Shown piece after piece: positions 8,615 to 18,210 of a stretch of 64,000 nucleotides of DNA (the first letter of the stretch is position 1; the number at the start of each line of letters is the position of its first letter). The DNA comes from Pseudomonas sediminis (GTDB lineage: Bacteria > Pseudomonadota > Gammaproteobacteria > Pseudomonadales > Pseudomonadaceae), in contig NZ_CP154631.1 of NCBI RefSeq assembly GCF_039555755.1, forward strand, positions 2,418,001-2,482,000. The letters run 5' to 3'. Below the pieces are notes generated by a model. That model was not told the origin of the DNA, did not search any database, and saw only the letters and a program-made list of their open reading frames with translations. The translations under genes were made by a program, and so were the position numbers.

Positions 8615-10444
8615 ATGGCCAATTCCAACCAGCAATCCAGCATGAAGGTGTATCTGCGATTGCTGCGCTACGTGGTTCCCTACTGGGGCCTTTTCACCAT
8701 CAGTCTTCTGGGCTTCCTGATCTTCGCCTCCACCCAGCCGATGCTGGGCTACATCCTCAAGTATTTCGTCGATGGGCTGTCCAATCCCGAGGCCAGTCTG
8801 TTCGCGGGCGTGCCCTGGCTGTTGGAGCATGCGCCTTGGCTAGCGCACCTGAAGCTGCTGCAGGCGGTGCCATTGCTGATCGTGCTGATCGCATTGTGGC
8901 AGGGTATTGGCTCTTTCCTTGGCAACTACTACCTGGCCAAGGTCTCTATGGGGCTGGTACAGGATTTGCGCATCGCGCTGTTCAATAACCTGCTGACCCT
9001 GCCCAACCGCTACTTCGATAACCACAACTCCGGTCATCTGATCTCGCGTATCACCTACAACGTGACCATGGTCACCGGTGCCGCCACCGATGCGATCAAG
9101 GTTGTCGTTCGTGAGGGTATGACGGTGATTTTCCTGTTCGCCACCCTGTTGTGGATGAACTGGAAGTTGACTCTGGTGATGGTGGCGATTCTGCCGATCA
9201 TCGGCCTGATGGTGACCAGTACCAGCAAGAAATTTCGTAAGCAGAGCAAAAAGATCCAGACCAGCATGGGCGATGTCACTCATGTCACCTCCGAAAGCAT
9301 CCAGGGCTACCGTGTGGTGCGCAGTTTTGGTGGCGAAGACTATGAGAAGCAGCGCTTCTTCGACGCCAGTGAGGAGAACAAGAACAAGCAACTGAAGATG
9401 GTGCGCACTGGCGCCGTCTATACGCCTTCGCTGCAACTGGTGATCTACAGTGCCATGGCCGTGCTGATGTTTCTTGTCCTGTGGCTGCGCGGCGATGCCT
9501 CGGCGGGGGATCTGGTGGCTTACATCACGCTGGCGGGCCTGCTGCCCAAGCCGATTCGCCAACTGTCCGAGGTCAGCTCGACCATCCAGAAAGGTGTGGC
9601 GGGTGCCGAGAGCATTTTCGAGCAGCTCGATGAGGAGCCGGAGGTCGACCGCGGCACCCAGGAGCGCGAGCGCATCAACGGCCGACTGGAAGTAAAGGCG
9701 CTGAGCTTCAGCTACCCCGGCTCGGATAAACCTGTTCTGAACAACATTTCCTTCGTTGCCGAACCGGGGCAGATGGTGGCGCTGGTGGGGCGTTCCGGTA
9801 GCGGCAAGTCGACCCTGGCCAACCTGATTCCGCGGTTCTATCACCACGAGCAGGGCAGCATCCTGCTCGATGGGGTGGATGTGGAGGATTACACCCTGCG
9901 CAACCTGCGCCGGCACATTGCTCTGGTCACCCAGCACGTCACCCTGTTCAACGACACGGTGCGTAATAACATCGCCTATGGCGATCTGGTCGGCGCTCCG
10001 CTCGAAGCCGTTCAGCAGGCGGCGGGCGATGCCTATGCCGCCGAGTTCATCGAGAAGATGCCGCAAGGCTATGACACCCTGGTTGGCGAGAACGGCGTGC
10101 TGCTGTCCGGTGGTCAGCGCCAGCGCCTGGCTATCGCCCGCGCGCTGCTCAAGGATGCGCCTGTGCTGATTCTCGACGAGGCCACCTCGGCGTTGGATAC
10201 CGAATCCGAGCGACACATCCAGGCCGCCCTGGACCAGGTGATGCAGGGCCGTACCACGTTGGTGATCGCTCATCGCCTGACCACCATCGAAAAGGCCGAC
10301 CTGATTCTGGTGATGGATCAGGGGCAGATCGTCGAGCGCGGCAGCCATGCCGAGTTGCTGGCACAGAACGGCTACTACGCGCGGCTGCATGCCAAGCAGT
10401 TCGAGGATGGCAGCCAGCCCGCTGCGGTCGAGCAGGACATCTGA
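8615..10444 (+). CDS. msbA: lipid A export ATP-binding/permease protein MsbA
   Basis: A 609-residue ABC half-transporter: six transmembrane helices in roughly residues 20-320, then a nucleotide-binding domain. Walker A is GRSGSGKST, the signature is LSGGQRQRLAIARALL, and Walker B/D-loop is VLILDEATSALD, followed by the switch His in IAHRLTT. It flips lipid A-core across the inner membrane. ATG 8615 is preceded by GAGGCGAG. A possible -10 element TACAAT lies at 8569-8574. The stop overlaps the next start as TGATG, so the mig-14-like gene is translationally coupled. Confidence 0.95.
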   Translation: MANSNQQSSMKVYLRLLRYVVPYWGLFTISLLGFLIFASTQPMLGYILKYFVDGLSNPEASLFAGVPWLLEHAPWLAHLKLLQAVPLLIVLIALWQGIGSFLGNYYLAKVSMGLVQDLRIALFNNLLTLPNRYFDNHNSGHLISRITYNVTMVTGAATDAIKVVVREGMTVIFLFATLLWMNWKLTLVMVAILPIIGLMVTSTSKKFRKQSKKIQTSMGDVTHVTSESIQGYRVVRSFGGEDYEKQRFFDASEENKNKQLKMVRTGAVYTPSLQLVIYSAMAVLMFLVLWLRGDASAGDLVAYITLAGLLPKPIRQLSEVSSTIQKGVAGAESIFEQLDEEPEVDRGTQERERINGRLEVKALSFSYPGSDKPVLNNISFVAEPGQMVALVGRSGSGKSTLANLIPRFYHHEQGSILLDGVDVEDYTLRNLRRHIALVTQHVTLFNDTVRNNIAYGDLVGAPLEAVQQAAGDAYAAEFIEKMPQGYDTLVGENGVLLSGGQRQRLAIARALLKDAPVLILDEATSALDTESERHIQAALDQVMQGRTTLVIAHRLTTIEKADLILVMDQGQIVERGSHAELLAQNGYYARLHAKQFEDGSQPAAVEQDI

Positions 10445-11340
10445 TGCTTAGCCGTCTGCAATTCTGGCGTGAGCGCGGCTGGACGCCGATTAGCGCCACC
10501 GATTATGCCGAGGCCTGGTCGCGTTTCGGCGGTAGCGTCGCCACCCACCCTGCAGTGGTGGCGCGTCTGGCTGATCTGGCTAGCATTCCCGTGCGCTACC
10601 TGGGTTGGTTGGTCGATGGCCAATTGAGCGCGGCGATGCCGACTTGGGGCCGATACTTGGCGCTGTCCAAGGATGTGCTGAAGCAGCAGGGGCGGCGTGG
10701 GCTCTTCGATCTGGGTAATGCCGAGATCATTCTGCCCATCGCCAACGGTCTGAAAGTGCCGGTGCAGCACTCCATGCGCTACGTTTCCGAGCTCAACGCC
10801 GCACAGGTCACCCCGCTGCGCGAGCAGCCCGAGGGGCTGGCATTGGCTCGCGAGCCCGAGCAATACAGCAAGAAATTTCGCTACAACCAGCGCCGCGAAC
10901 AGCGCCTGCTGGAGGAGGCGGGCGGGGTGATCCGGCCGATGCTGGATCTGACGGCGCAGGAGCAGGCGCGCATCTACGCTGATCTGTTTCAGCGTCGCTG
11001 GAGCTTTGAGGCCACCGGCAAAGCGCATCTGGTCGAGGTGTTCAGCCGCCTGCGCGAGTTCATGACCGGCTCGCTGATCTATCTGAATGACGAACCCGTG
11101 GCGATCCAGGTGCTCTATCGGGTCGAGGCGCCGCAGTGGGTCAGCCTGGAGTACATCAACGGCGGCGTTGACCCGCAACAACGCGAGTTCAGCCCCGGCA
11201 GCGTGCTCAGCTTCGTCAACACGCAAAGCGAGTGGGAGCAGGCGCGGGCGCTGGGCAAACCACTGCGTTATTCGTTCGGTCGCGCCGACCGCGAATATAA
11301 GGATCGCTGGTGCAACCGGGTACCGGTCTATCAGGTGTGA
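10444..11340 (+). CDS. Mig-14-like GNAT-fold protein
   Basis: A 298-residue soluble protein similar to the Mig-14 family, which has an acetyltransferase-like fold and is linked to antimicrobial peptide resistance in Salmonella and Pseudomonas. Segments seen are KKFRYNQRREQRLLEEAGG, typical of FemAB/GNAT-like proteins, and a C-terminal YINGGVDPQQREFSPGSVL followed by RYSFGRADREYKDRWC. It begins inside the msbA stop and is followed 4 bases later by the PIG-L de-N-acetylase, the order of PA5003-PA5002 in P. aeruginosa. Likely acts in LPS or envelope modification; the biochemical reaction is not established. Confidence 0.8.
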   Translation: MLSRLQFWRERGWTPISATDYAEAWSRFGGSVATHPAVVARLADLASIPVRYLGWLVDGQLSAAMPTWGRYLALSKDVLKQQGRRGLFDLGNAEIILPIANGLKVPVQHSMRYVSELNAAQVTPLREQPEGLALAREPEQYSKKFRYNQRREQRLLEEAGGVIRPMLDLTAQEQARIYADLFQRRWSFEATGKAHLVEVFSRLREFMTGSLIYLNDEPVAIQVLYRVEAPQWVSLEYINGGVDPQQREFSPGSVLSFVNTQSEWEQARALGKPLRYSFGRADREYKDRWCNRVPVYQV

Positions 11341-11344
11341 GCGC

Positions 11345-12727
11345 ATGAACGGACGCAAGCAACAGCTGCTCAAGCAGCATCGGCGCAACAAGCGCATCGC
11401 CCTATTGTTGGCGCTGTTGGCGTTGCTGGCGCTCGGTGTTTTCGTCGCCTGGTGGCTACCGCCTCTGTTGCTGGTACTTGGTTGGGTGGCGCACGAGGCT
11501 TGGTTCGCCGACCACCTGTTCTATTCGCCGCGCGACGATTACCGCTACGACTTCCCCGATGATTGCCTCAGCGTACCGGCACGTATCGAGCAGGGCGCAC
11601 TGCAGGTCGAGGTGGACCTCGTCGGTTACGACACGCTGATTCTCGAGTTGAGCCTAGCCGCGACCTGGCTGGGACGTTGGGTCGATCCGTATGTGCGTCT
11701 GGGCGATGACCGCCAGGATTTTGAGCGTGGCGTGGCTGGGCGCCGCTACCTCAATGTCTCTGGGCAGTCGGTGCGAGGGCTGAGCATCGTCCCTCGCTTC
11801 TGCCGTATCGTGGGCGAATTGCGCGTGCATGCCATGCGCAGCCCCGACTTTACCGCGCAGCGCATGCTGATCATCGCGCCACATGCTGACGATGCCGAGC
11901 TGGCGGCCTTTGGTCAGTACAGTCGCTCGTCCGAGACCGCCATCGTCACCCTGACCCAAGGTGAGATCGAGGCCGAAAACTATCAGCGCCTCGGCCTGGA
12001 CAAGGCCGCTGCCGCCCGTCTGAAAGGCCGGCTGCGCTCCTGGGACAGCCTGGCCGCGCCGCTTTGGGGCGGCGTACCGCAGCATCGCTGCGTGCAGCTC
12101 GGCTACTACTGCCTGCAGCTGCCCGCCATGGCCGAGCAACCGCAAGTGCCCTTTGGCTCACGCGAATCGGGGGAAAGCGATGTGCGCCCTGTGCGCCGTC
12201 ACAATCCGCTGCCGCTACCGGCCGACACCGATGGTCAGCCGACCTGGAATAACCTGATCGCCGACCTAGTAGCTGTGATCGAGCATTACCGCCCCGAAGT
12301 GTTGCTGACGCCGCACCCGGAGTTGGACCCGCATCACGATCATGTCGCCAGCACCCGTGCCGTGCTCGAAGCCTGCGAGCGCAGCGGCTGGAAGCCGAAA
12401 GCCCTGTTGCTCTACGCCAATCACCTGAATGACAACGACCGTTGGCCCATGGGCCCGGCGGGTAATGGCATCGCCTTGCCGCCGGCGATAAACGCGCTGC
12501 CGGCCGACCGCCTGTGGAGCCCGACGCTGGATGCTGAACGGCAGTTGGACAAGGCCATGGCGCTGGGCCTGCAGCATGACCTGCAAGGCCCGCTGCCGCT
12601 GAAAAGACGCCTGCGCCGCCTGATTCAGTGGGCGTTGGCCGGGCGCCGCTGGCCCGCCACGGGCGAGGACGAGTTCTTCCGTAAGGCCGTGCGCCGACAT
12701 GAGCTGTTCTGGGTTCGCCCGCTCTGA
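11345..12727 (+). CDS. dnpA: PIG-L family de-N-acetylase (DnpA-like)
   Basis: A 460-residue protein with a hydrophobic N-terminal segment (about residues 18-45), a beta-rich region, then a PIG-L deacetylase domain. The zinc motif reads APHADDAELAAFG, and the second motif is PHPELDPHHDHV. PIG-L enzymes remove acetyl groups from GlcNAc-containing glycans; the P. aeruginosa homologue PA5002 (DnpA) lies in the LPS core cluster and was reported to influence antibiotic tolerance. ATG at 11345 follows the previous stop by 4 bases. The substrate is presumed to be an LPS or other surface sugar. Confidence 0.85.
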   Translation: MNGRKQQLLKQHRRNKRIALLLALLALLALGVFVAWWLPPLLLVLGWVAHEAWFADHLFYSPRDDYRYDFPDDCLSVPARIEQGALQVEVDLVGYDTLILELSLAATWLGRWVDPYVRLGDDRQDFERGVAGRRYLNVSGQSVRGLSIVPRFCRIVGELRVHAMRSPDFTAQRMLIIAPHADDAELAAFGQYSRSSETAIVTLTQGEIEAENYQRLGLDKAAAARLKGRLRSWDSLAAPLWGGVPQHRCVQLGYYCLQLPAMAEQPQVPFGSRESGESDVRPVRRHNPLPLPADTDGQPTWNNLIADLVAVIEHYRPEVLLTPHPELDPHHDHVASTRAVLEACERSGWKPKALLLYANHLNDNDRWPMGPAGNGIALPPAINALPADRLWSPTLDAERQLDKAMALGLQHDLQGPLPLKRRLRRLIQWALAGRRWPATGEDEFFRKAVRRHELFWVRPL

Positions 12728-12788
12728 GCTGCCCGCCGTATTCGCCATGCTATGATTTTTCCCGTTTTTCTCCCCTTCTGGAGCTGCC

Positions 12789-14210
12789 ATGAAACTATCC
12801 ATGCCCCGCTATGACCAAGCCACCGTTCTGGTGGTGGGCGATGTGATGCTCGATCGCTACTGGCATGGCGGCACCTCGCGGATTTCTCCCGAAGCCCCGG
12901 TGCCCGTGGTGCGTGTCGACCAGATCGAGGACCGCCCAGGTGGTGCTGCCAACGTGGCACTGAATATCGCGGCGCTCGGTGCGCGGGCGCTGCTGGTTGG
13001 CGTCACGGGTGAGGACGAAGCCGCCGACAGCCTCAGCGACAGCCTGCAGGGCGTGGGGGTGGAAACCCATTTCCAGCGTATCGATGACCAGCCCACCATC
13101 GTCAAGCTGCGGGTGATGAGCCGCCACCAGCAGTTGCTGCGCATGGACTTCGAGGAACCGTTCAGAACCGACACCGCCGCTCTGGCGCGTGAGGTCGATG
13201 CACTGCTCGATGGGGTCAAGGTGCTGGTGCTGTCGGACTATGGTAAGGGGGTGCTGCAGAACCATCAGGTACTGATCCAGGCGGCGCGTAACAAGGGCAT
13301 TGCGGTGCTGGCCGATCCCAAGGGCAAGGACTTTTCCATCTACCGTGGTGCCAGCCTGATCACGCCTAACCTGCACGAGTTCGAGCTGATCGTCGGCGGT
13401 TGTGCCGATGAGGCCGAGTTGGTCAGCAAAGGCGCCAAGCTGATGCGCGAGCTGGAGTTGGGCGCTTTATTGGTGACCCGTGGCGAGCACGGCATGACCC
13501 TGCTGCGCCCGGAGCATGCGCCACTGCACCTGCCGGCCCGTGCCCGAGAGGTGTTCGACGTCACTGGTGCTGGCGACACGGTGATTTCCACCTTGGCCGC
13601 CTCCATCGCGGCGGGCGAGGAGCTGCCGCTGGCAGTGGCCCTGGCCAACCTGGCCGCTGGCATCGTGGTCGGCAAGCTGGGCACTGCAGCCATCAGCGCA
13701 CCCGAGCTGCGTCGTGCGGTGCAGCGCGAAGAAGGTTCCGAGCGTGGCGTACTGAGTCTGGATCAATTGCTGATCGCCATTGAAGACGCCCGCGCCCATG
13801 GAGAGAAGATCGTCTTCACCAATGGTTGTTTCGATATCCTTCACGCCGGTCACGTGACCTACCTGGAGCAGGCGCGCGCGCAGGGCGATCGCCTGATCGT
13901 GGCGATCAACGACGACGCCTCGGTCAGCCGCCTGAAAGGCCCCGGCCGCCCTATCAACGCGGTCGACCGTCGTATGGCGGTGCTCGCTGGCCTGGGGGCG
14001 GTGGACTGGGTTGTGAGCTTCAGTGAAGACACGCCCGAGCGCCTGCTCAAGCAGGTGCAGCCGGATGTGCTGGTCAAGGGCGGTGACTATGGTGTCGACC
14101 AAGTGGTCGGTGCCGACATCGTCCAGGCCTATGGCGGCGAAGTACGCGTACTTGGTCTGGTGGAGAACAGCTCCACCACAGCAATCGTCGAGAAGATTCG
14201 CAGCAAGTGA
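12789..14210 (+). CDS. hldE: bifunctional heptose 7-phosphate kinase / heptose 1-phosphate adenylyltransferase
   Basis: A 473-residue fusion enzyme of ADP-heptose synthesis. The N-terminal PfkB-type kinase domain has the ADP/phosphate motif [12 protein letters not shown] near residue 260. The C-terminal cytidylyltransferase-fold domain has [21 protein letters not shown] and ends with [12 protein letters not shown]. It makes the activated heptose used by the inner-core heptosyltransferases. A well-placed GGAG precedes ATG 12789, and TATGAT at 12751-12756 is a possible -10 element, so it may have its own promoter in addition to readthrough. It is the last gene of the core block. Confidence 0.95.
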   Translation: MKLSMPRYDQATVLVVGDVMLDRYWHGGTSRISPEAPVPVVRVDQIEDRPGGAANVALNIAALGARALLVGVTGEDEAADSLSDSLQGVGVETHFQRIDDQPTIVKLRVMSRHQQLLRMDFEEPFRTDTAALAREVDALLDGVKVLVLSDYGKGVLQNHQVLIQAARNKGIAVLADPKGKDFSIYRGASLITPNLHEFELIVGGCADEAELVSKGAKLMRELELGALLVTRGEHGMTLLRPEHAPLHLPARAREVFDVTGAGDTVISTLAASIAAGEELPLAVALANLAAGIVVGKLGTAAISAPELRRAVQREEGSERGVLSLDQLLIAIEDARAHGEKIVFTNGCFDILHAGHVTYLEQARAQGDRLIVAINDDASVSRLKGPGRPINAVDRRMAVLAGLGAVDWVVSFSEDTPERLLKQVQPDVLVKGGDYGVDQVVGADIVQAYGGEVRVLGLVENSSTTAIVEKIRSK

Positions 14211-14363
14211 ACGCGGACTGAGCAAGGCGCGAGTCGTGCTCGGTCTATTCGTTTCCAGTCATGGCTCGACCCGATTGTCGCCGGGTTGTAGTCATAGTGA
14301 CTGCCGGCCCTGACTTCACCCTCGATTGCATCCCTCGTACTGAAGAGATGCCATGATCGTCGA
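14211..14363. other. intergenic DNA after hldE, no gene seen
   Basis: About 150 bases between the hldE stop and the first recognisable IS-derived sequence. No coding potential, hairpin terminator or RNA gene is evident. The other end of the IS relic and the left terminator arm are missing here, so this DNA may include a deletion junction. Confidence 0.4.
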
Positions 14364-14525
14364 TGTGATGATCATCCGGCACCAGCACCTCCTGTGTGGG
14401 GGAGTTAGGCTGCTTTGCTGACGATCTTCTGCCTTGATGTATCCCATAAACGACAATGCCCCCATCGACCGATGGAGGCATTGTCTCTGGCTTGGATACA
14501 GACTACTCGGTTTTTACACAGTCTG
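14364..14525 (-). mobile_element. relic of an IS1182-type insertion sequence (transposase 5' end and terminal repeat)
   Basis: These 162 bases align with the terminal part of the intact IS at 36975-38570 (its 38420-38570 portion). Shared stretches include GCTGCTTTGCTGACGA, CCCATAAACGACAATGCC and the closing ACACAGTCTG. On the minus strand the first roughly 30 transposase codons can be followed, reading MGYI, then RQQSSL, then with a shifted frame PTQEVLVPDDH against PTLEELVPEDH in the intact copy. The subterminal hairpin (14452-14485) is preserved. The rest of the transposase and the opposite terminal repeat are absent. The sequence divergence indicates an old insertion of a related element, not a copy of the present one. 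Confidence 0.85.
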
Positions 14526-14540
14526 AATTGCGGGCTTTTT
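14526..14540. terminator. right half of a former terminator stem (hldE / lipoprotein)
   Basis: Immediately outside the IS relic lies AATT followed by GCGGGCTTTTT, then the convergent lipoprotein stop at 14543. This is what remains of an AAAAAGCCCGC-AATT-GCGGGCTTTTT hairpin if the IS entered the loop; the left arm is not found in the window. Without it the structure can no longer fold here. Confidence 0.6.
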
Positions 14541-14542
14541 GT

Positions 14543-15262
14543 TTAGAAGCGGAAGACTTCCGTATCGATCTTGATGGGTTCTGCCACTGGAATCTTCGGC
14601 CCGGCGGCAGGCTCCTGCGGCTTGGCTTTGGCGATCGGGGTCTTCTTGCGCGGCGGCTCAGGCGTGGGCTCAGCCGCTGCGATGGGCTGGATGGCCACCG
14701 CCAGCTCCGCCGCCAGGCGGTGCAGCAGAATGCTCTGCGCCTTGACCTGTTCGGCCAGGGCGCCACTGTGCGCTTCTTCCAGGCGGATCAGGCGGCTATC
14801 GCGCAGTTGCCCGCGACGGTCGAGCAGGCGCCATTGCGCTTCGAGTACGGCGGGTTGAGTCGGGCCGGAGTCCAGACGGGTAATGGTCAGCATGACCTGC
14901 GCATCGGCGCTGAAGCCGGGGGCTGCCGGGGCCAGCACCAGGCGCTGGCTGTCCAGGCGCCAGGCCAGCTGGCGCAGCATCTGCTGGTCTATATCGTTGG
15001 CCAGGCCGCTGGCCCAGCGCGCATCCTGCGTGGCAACGAGGCTGCCATCGGCCTGGCGCTGCAGCAGGTGCTGTTGGCGCAGATAGTCGGCAACGCTGAT
15101 CGGGCCGACCAGCACGGTCACACCGTTATCCTTGGTCGGCGTCACCGCATCGCCGCTGTCGAGTTGGTAAAGGGGCACCGGCTTCTGCTGCAGCAGGCTG
15201 CAACCGCTCAGCACGAGCAGCGCGGTCAGAAGCAGAGCGATAGGGCGTACTACAGTCATCAT
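14543..15262 (-). CDS. PqiC-like membrane lipoprotein (ABC-type transport auxiliary)
   Basis: A 239-residue lipoprotein. The signal sequence ends in LLVLSGC, a lipobox with Cys as the first mature residue. The body (PLYQLDS, VGPISVADYLRQQHLL, WASGLANDIDQQMLRQLAW) resembles the PqiC/DUF330 family, outer-membrane partners of MCE-type lipid transporters. The C-terminus is an extension rich in Pro, Lys and Glu. The start is ATG at 15262 or 15259. It stands alone here, with no pqiA/pqiB next to it, between hldE and parC, so any partner must be encoded elsewhere. Family call is moderately firm; function is inferred. Confidence 0.75.
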   Translation of the reverse strand: MMTVVRPIALLLTALLVLSGCSLLQQKPVPLYQLDSGDAVTPTKDNGVTVLVGPISVADYLRQQHLLQRQADGSLVATQDARWASGLANDIDQQMLRQLAWRLDSQRLVLAPAAPGFSADAQVMLTITRLDSGPTQPAVLEAQWRLLDRRGQLRDSRLIRLEEAHSGALAEQVKAQSILLHRLAAELAVAIQPIAAAEPTPEPPRKKTPIAKAKPQEPAAGPKIPVAEPIKIDTEVFRF

Positions 15263-15428
15263 CAATTCCAGGCAGCCGCTTCTGGGGCAGCTGCACATCG
15301 ATCCCATATCATGCAGGGGTCATGGATGACCCAGGGCGCGTATCATCCGTCAAACCGCGCTACGACTCCAGCCTTGGCTGCTTGTCGGTAGCGCGGATAT
15401 CCCGGAAGAACGGGGCGTGTTGTCGACG

Positions 15429-17678
15429 CTATTCCACCAGAAGCTGGTCGACGCGCTGGAAGCCGCGCGGCAGCTTGTTGCCACGGCGGCCGCGCTCGCC
15501 CTTGTAATGCTCGAGGTCGTCGGCTTTGAGTGTCAGGGTACGCTTCCCGGCCTGCAAAACCAAACTCGAGCCGCTGGGCAGCACGGCCAGATCGGTCAGA
15601 TACTCCTCGCGCGAGGCCACTCGCTCGCCTGGAATGCCGATGATCTTGTTGCCCTTGCCTTTGCCCAGTTGCGGCAGGTCGGTGACCTTGAACAGCAGCA
15701 GGCGGCCTTCGGTGGTCACGGCGGCCAGCCAGTCGTCTTCCAGATTGTTGACCGGCTTGGGTGCAACCACCTTGGCGCCGTTGGGCAGGGTCAGCAGGGC
15801 CTTGCCGGCCTTGTTCTTGGCTTGCAGGTCTTCGCCCTTGACCACGAAGCCGTAGCCGGCGTCGGAGGCGATCACATACAGGGCACTGTCCTCCGGCAAC
15901 ATCACGCATTCGAAGGTTGCCCCCGGTGGTGGTGTCAGACGACCGGTCAGCGGTTCACCCTGGCCGCGCGCCGACGGCAGGCTGTGGGCGGCGAGCGAAT
16001 AACTTCTGCCTGTCGAGTCGATAAACACCGCGTACTGGTTCGAACGGCCCGGTGCGGCGGCCTTGAAGCCATCGCCGGCCTTGTAGGACAGACCGGTGGC
16101 GTCGATGTCATGGCCCTTGGCGCAGCGCACCCAGCCTTTTTCCGAGAGCACCACGGTGACCGGTTCGGTCGGCATCAGCTCGGTTTCCGACAGGGCCTTG
16201 GCTTCGGCGCGGGCGACGATCGGCGAGCGACGGTCATCGCCGTACTTCTCGGCGTCTTCGATGATCTCCTTGCGTACCAGCTTCTTCAGCTTGGCTTCGC
16301 TGCCGAGCAGAGCCAGTAGCTTCTCGCGTTCCTTGGCCAGCTCGTCCTGCTCGCCTCGGATCTTCATTTCTTCCAGGCGAGCCAATTGGCGCAGGCGGGT
16401 GTCGAGGATGTAGTCAGCTTGCACATCGGTGAGGCCGAAGGTTTCCATCAGCACCGGCTTGGGCGAATCTTCGGTGCGGATGATGCGGATCACCTCGTCG
16501 AGGTTGAGGAAGGCAATCAACAAGCCTTCCAACAGGTGCAGACGCTTCTCCACCTTGTCCAGGCGGAACTGCAGGCGGCGGCGCACGGTGCCGACGCGGT
16601 ACACCAGCCACTCGCTGAGCAGGGTGCGCAGGTCCTTGACCTGCGGCTTGCCGTCGAGGCCGATGACGTTGGTGTTGACCCGGTAGCTGGATTCCAGGTC
16701 GGTGGTGGCGAACAGGTGAGTCATCAGTTCATCTGCATCGACGCGGTTGGAGCGCGGGATGATGACGATGCGGCACGGGTTCTCGTGGTCCGACTCATCG
16801 CGCAGGTCAGCGACCATCGGCAGCTTCTTGGCCTGCATCTGTGCCGCTATCTGCTCCAGCACCTTGGACCCGGAGACCTGATGCGGCAGGGCAGTGACGA
16901 CGATGTCACCGTCCTCGACACTGTACACGGCGCGCATGCGCACCGAGCCGCGGCCGGTTTCGTAGATCTTCAGCAGGTCGGCCTTGGGCGTGATGACTTC
17001 GGCTTCGGTGGGGAAGTCAGGGCCCTGGATATGCTCGCAAAGCTGCTCGATCGTGGCGCTAGGCTCATCGAGTAGACGCACGCAGGCCGCGGCGACTTCG
17101 CGCAAGTTGTGCGGCGGCACGTCGGTGGCCATGCCGACAGCGATGCCGGTGGTGCCGTTGAGCAGCAGGTTGGGCAAGCGTGCCGGCAGCGTCGCCGGCT
17201 CGTTCATCGTACCATCGAAGTTCGGCACCCAGTCGACCGTGCCCTGGCCCAGCTCGGAGAGCAGCACTTCCGAGTAACGCGACAGGCGCGCCTCGGTGTA
17301 GCGCATGGCAGCGAAGGACTTGGGATCGTCCGGCGCGCCCCAGTTGCCTTGGCCGTCGACCAGTGTGTAGCGGTAGCTGAACGGCTGCGCCATCAGCACC
17401 ATGGCTTCATAGCAGGCGATGTCACCGTGCGGGTGGAACTTGCCGAGCACGTCACCGACGGTCCGCGCCGACTTCTTGTGCTTGGAGTCGGCGTCCAAGC
17501 CCAGCTCGCTCATGGCGTAGACGATACGGCGCTGCACGGGTTTCAGGCCGTCGCCGATGTGCGGCAGGGCGCGGTCCATGATCACGTACATGGAGTAGTT
17601 GAGATAAGCCTGCTCGGTGAAGTCGGCGAGTGACCGGCGTTCAACACCTTCCAGGCTCAAATCGAGGGATTCGCTCAT
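15429..17678 (-). CDS. parC: DNA topoisomerase IV subunit A, with Ser87Ile in the quinolone-resistance region
   Basis: A 749-residue type IIA topoisomerase A subunit: breakage-reunion domain with the active-site Tyr in [10 protein letters not shown], a coiled-coil tower, and a C-terminal domain of degenerate blades. It decatenates daughter chromosomes with ParE. The quinolone-resistance determining region reads [14 protein letters not shown]; the Ile is residue 87, encoded by ATC (17418-17420 on the complement). Other Gammaproteobacteria have Ser here (S80 in E. coli, S87 in P. aeruginosa), and AGC to ATC is a single base change. Glu91 is unchanged. It is followed downstream by the PqiC-like gene and lies near parE with two small genes between, as in P. 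aeruginosa. Confidence 0.97.
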   Translation of the reverse strand: MSESLDLSLEGVERRSLADFTEQAYLNYSMYVIMDRALPHIGDGLKPVQRRIVYAMSELGLDADSKHKKSARTVGDVLGKFHPHGDIACYEAMVLMAQPFSYRYTLVDGQGNWGAPDDPKSFAAMRYTEARLSRYSEVLLSELGQGTVDWVPNFDGTMNEPATLPARLPNLLLNGTTGIAVGMATDVPPHNLREVAAACVRLLDEPSATIEQLCEHIQGPDFPTEAEVITPKADLLKIYETGRGSVRMRAVYSVEDGDIVVTALPHQVSGSKVLEQIAAQMQAKKLPMVADLRDESDHENPCRIVIIPRSNRVDADELMTHLFATTDLESSYRVNTNVIGLDGKPQVKDLRTLLSEWLVYRVGTVRRRLQFRLDKVEKRLHLLEGLLIAFLNLDEVIRIIRTEDSPKPVLMETFGLTDVQADYILDTRLRQLARLEEMKIRGEQDELAKEREKLLALLGSEAKLKKLVRKEIIEDAEKYGDDRRSPIVARAEAKALSETELMPTEPVTVVLSEKGWVRCAKGHDIDATGLSYKAGDGFKAAAPGRSNQYAVFIDSTGRSYSLAAHSLPSARGQGEPLTGRLTPPPGATFECVMLPEDSALYVIASDAGYGFVVKGEDLQAKNKAGKALLTLPNGAKVVAPKPVNNLEDDWLAAVTTEGRLLLFKVTDLPQLGKGKGNKIIGIPGERVASREEYLTDLAVLPSGSSLVLQAGKRTLTLKADDLEHYKGERGRRGNKLPRGFQRVDQLLVE

Positions 17679-17685
17679 GCGGGCC

Positions 17686-18210
17686 TCATTGCAAGGTTGA
17701 TTGGCGCAGCACCAGGGTGCCGCCCTTCTGACTGAATTCGAGTTGTTTCAGGGCGCTCATGCCCAGCAGCACTTCATCACCGTCCATGCCGGAGGCGATC
17801 AGTGCGGCGACGTCACGCAGTTCGATATCGCCCAGGCGCAGGCTGTCCAGGCGCGTGCGATGTCCCGTGGCGCGGCCGTTGGCGGTGCTGATGATGACCG
17901 GCGCACCGCGTTGCAGGCCGAGCCGCTCGGCCACCGTGCTGGGGATCGCGACCTGCGTGGCGCCGGTATCGAGCAGGAAGGTCACGTCCTGCCCATCGAT
18001 CTGGCCGTTGACCACGTAATGCCCCTGACGGCTGCTGGCCAGGCTGACTTCGACGAAACCATCGCCATGTAGCGACTGCGGCGTCTGGTTCGGGTTGCGC
18101 TGGCGATCTTCCCAGTTGCCGAAGAAATGCGTGGCCAGCAGCAGGCCTGCACCCCAGGCGAGCACCCACATCACGCGTCCGGCACGGCGGCCGGGCGTCT
18201 GCTCGCTCAC
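17686..18210 (-). CDS. membrane-anchored retropepsin-like aspartic protease
   Basis: A 174-residue protein with one N-terminal transmembrane helix (about residues 12-28) and a periplasmic retropepsin-type domain. The catalytic motif is [12 protein letters not shown] (Asp-Thr-Gly), and the later hydrophobic-Gly segment is EVLLGMSAL. Bacterial proteins of this clan AA family (TIGR02281-like) presumably act as dimers; substrates are unknown. It starts 4 bases inside the end of the phytase-like gene, and parC starts 8 bases after it ends, so the parE-to-parC block on the minus strand is one transcription unit. Confidence 0.82.
   Translation of the reverse strand: MSEQTPGRRAGRVMWVLAWGAGLLLATHFFGNWEDRQRNPNQTPQSLHGDGFVEVSLASSRQGHYVVNGQIDGQDVTFLLDTGATQVAIPSTVAERLGLQRGAPVIISTANGRATGHRTRLDSLRLGDIELRDVAALIASGMDGDEVLLGMSALKQLEFSQKGGTLVLRQSTLQ

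Noticed and set aside
8840..10390. Long open frame antisense to msbA
   Set aside because: msbA on the plus strand has all ABC motifs; the antisense translation is Gln/His/Arg-rich and typical of a shadow frame.
14245..14481. 78-codon minus-strand frame as a new small gene
   Set aside because: It is a frame through the IS relic; a similar out-of-frame translation occurs at the intact IS (38314-38526).
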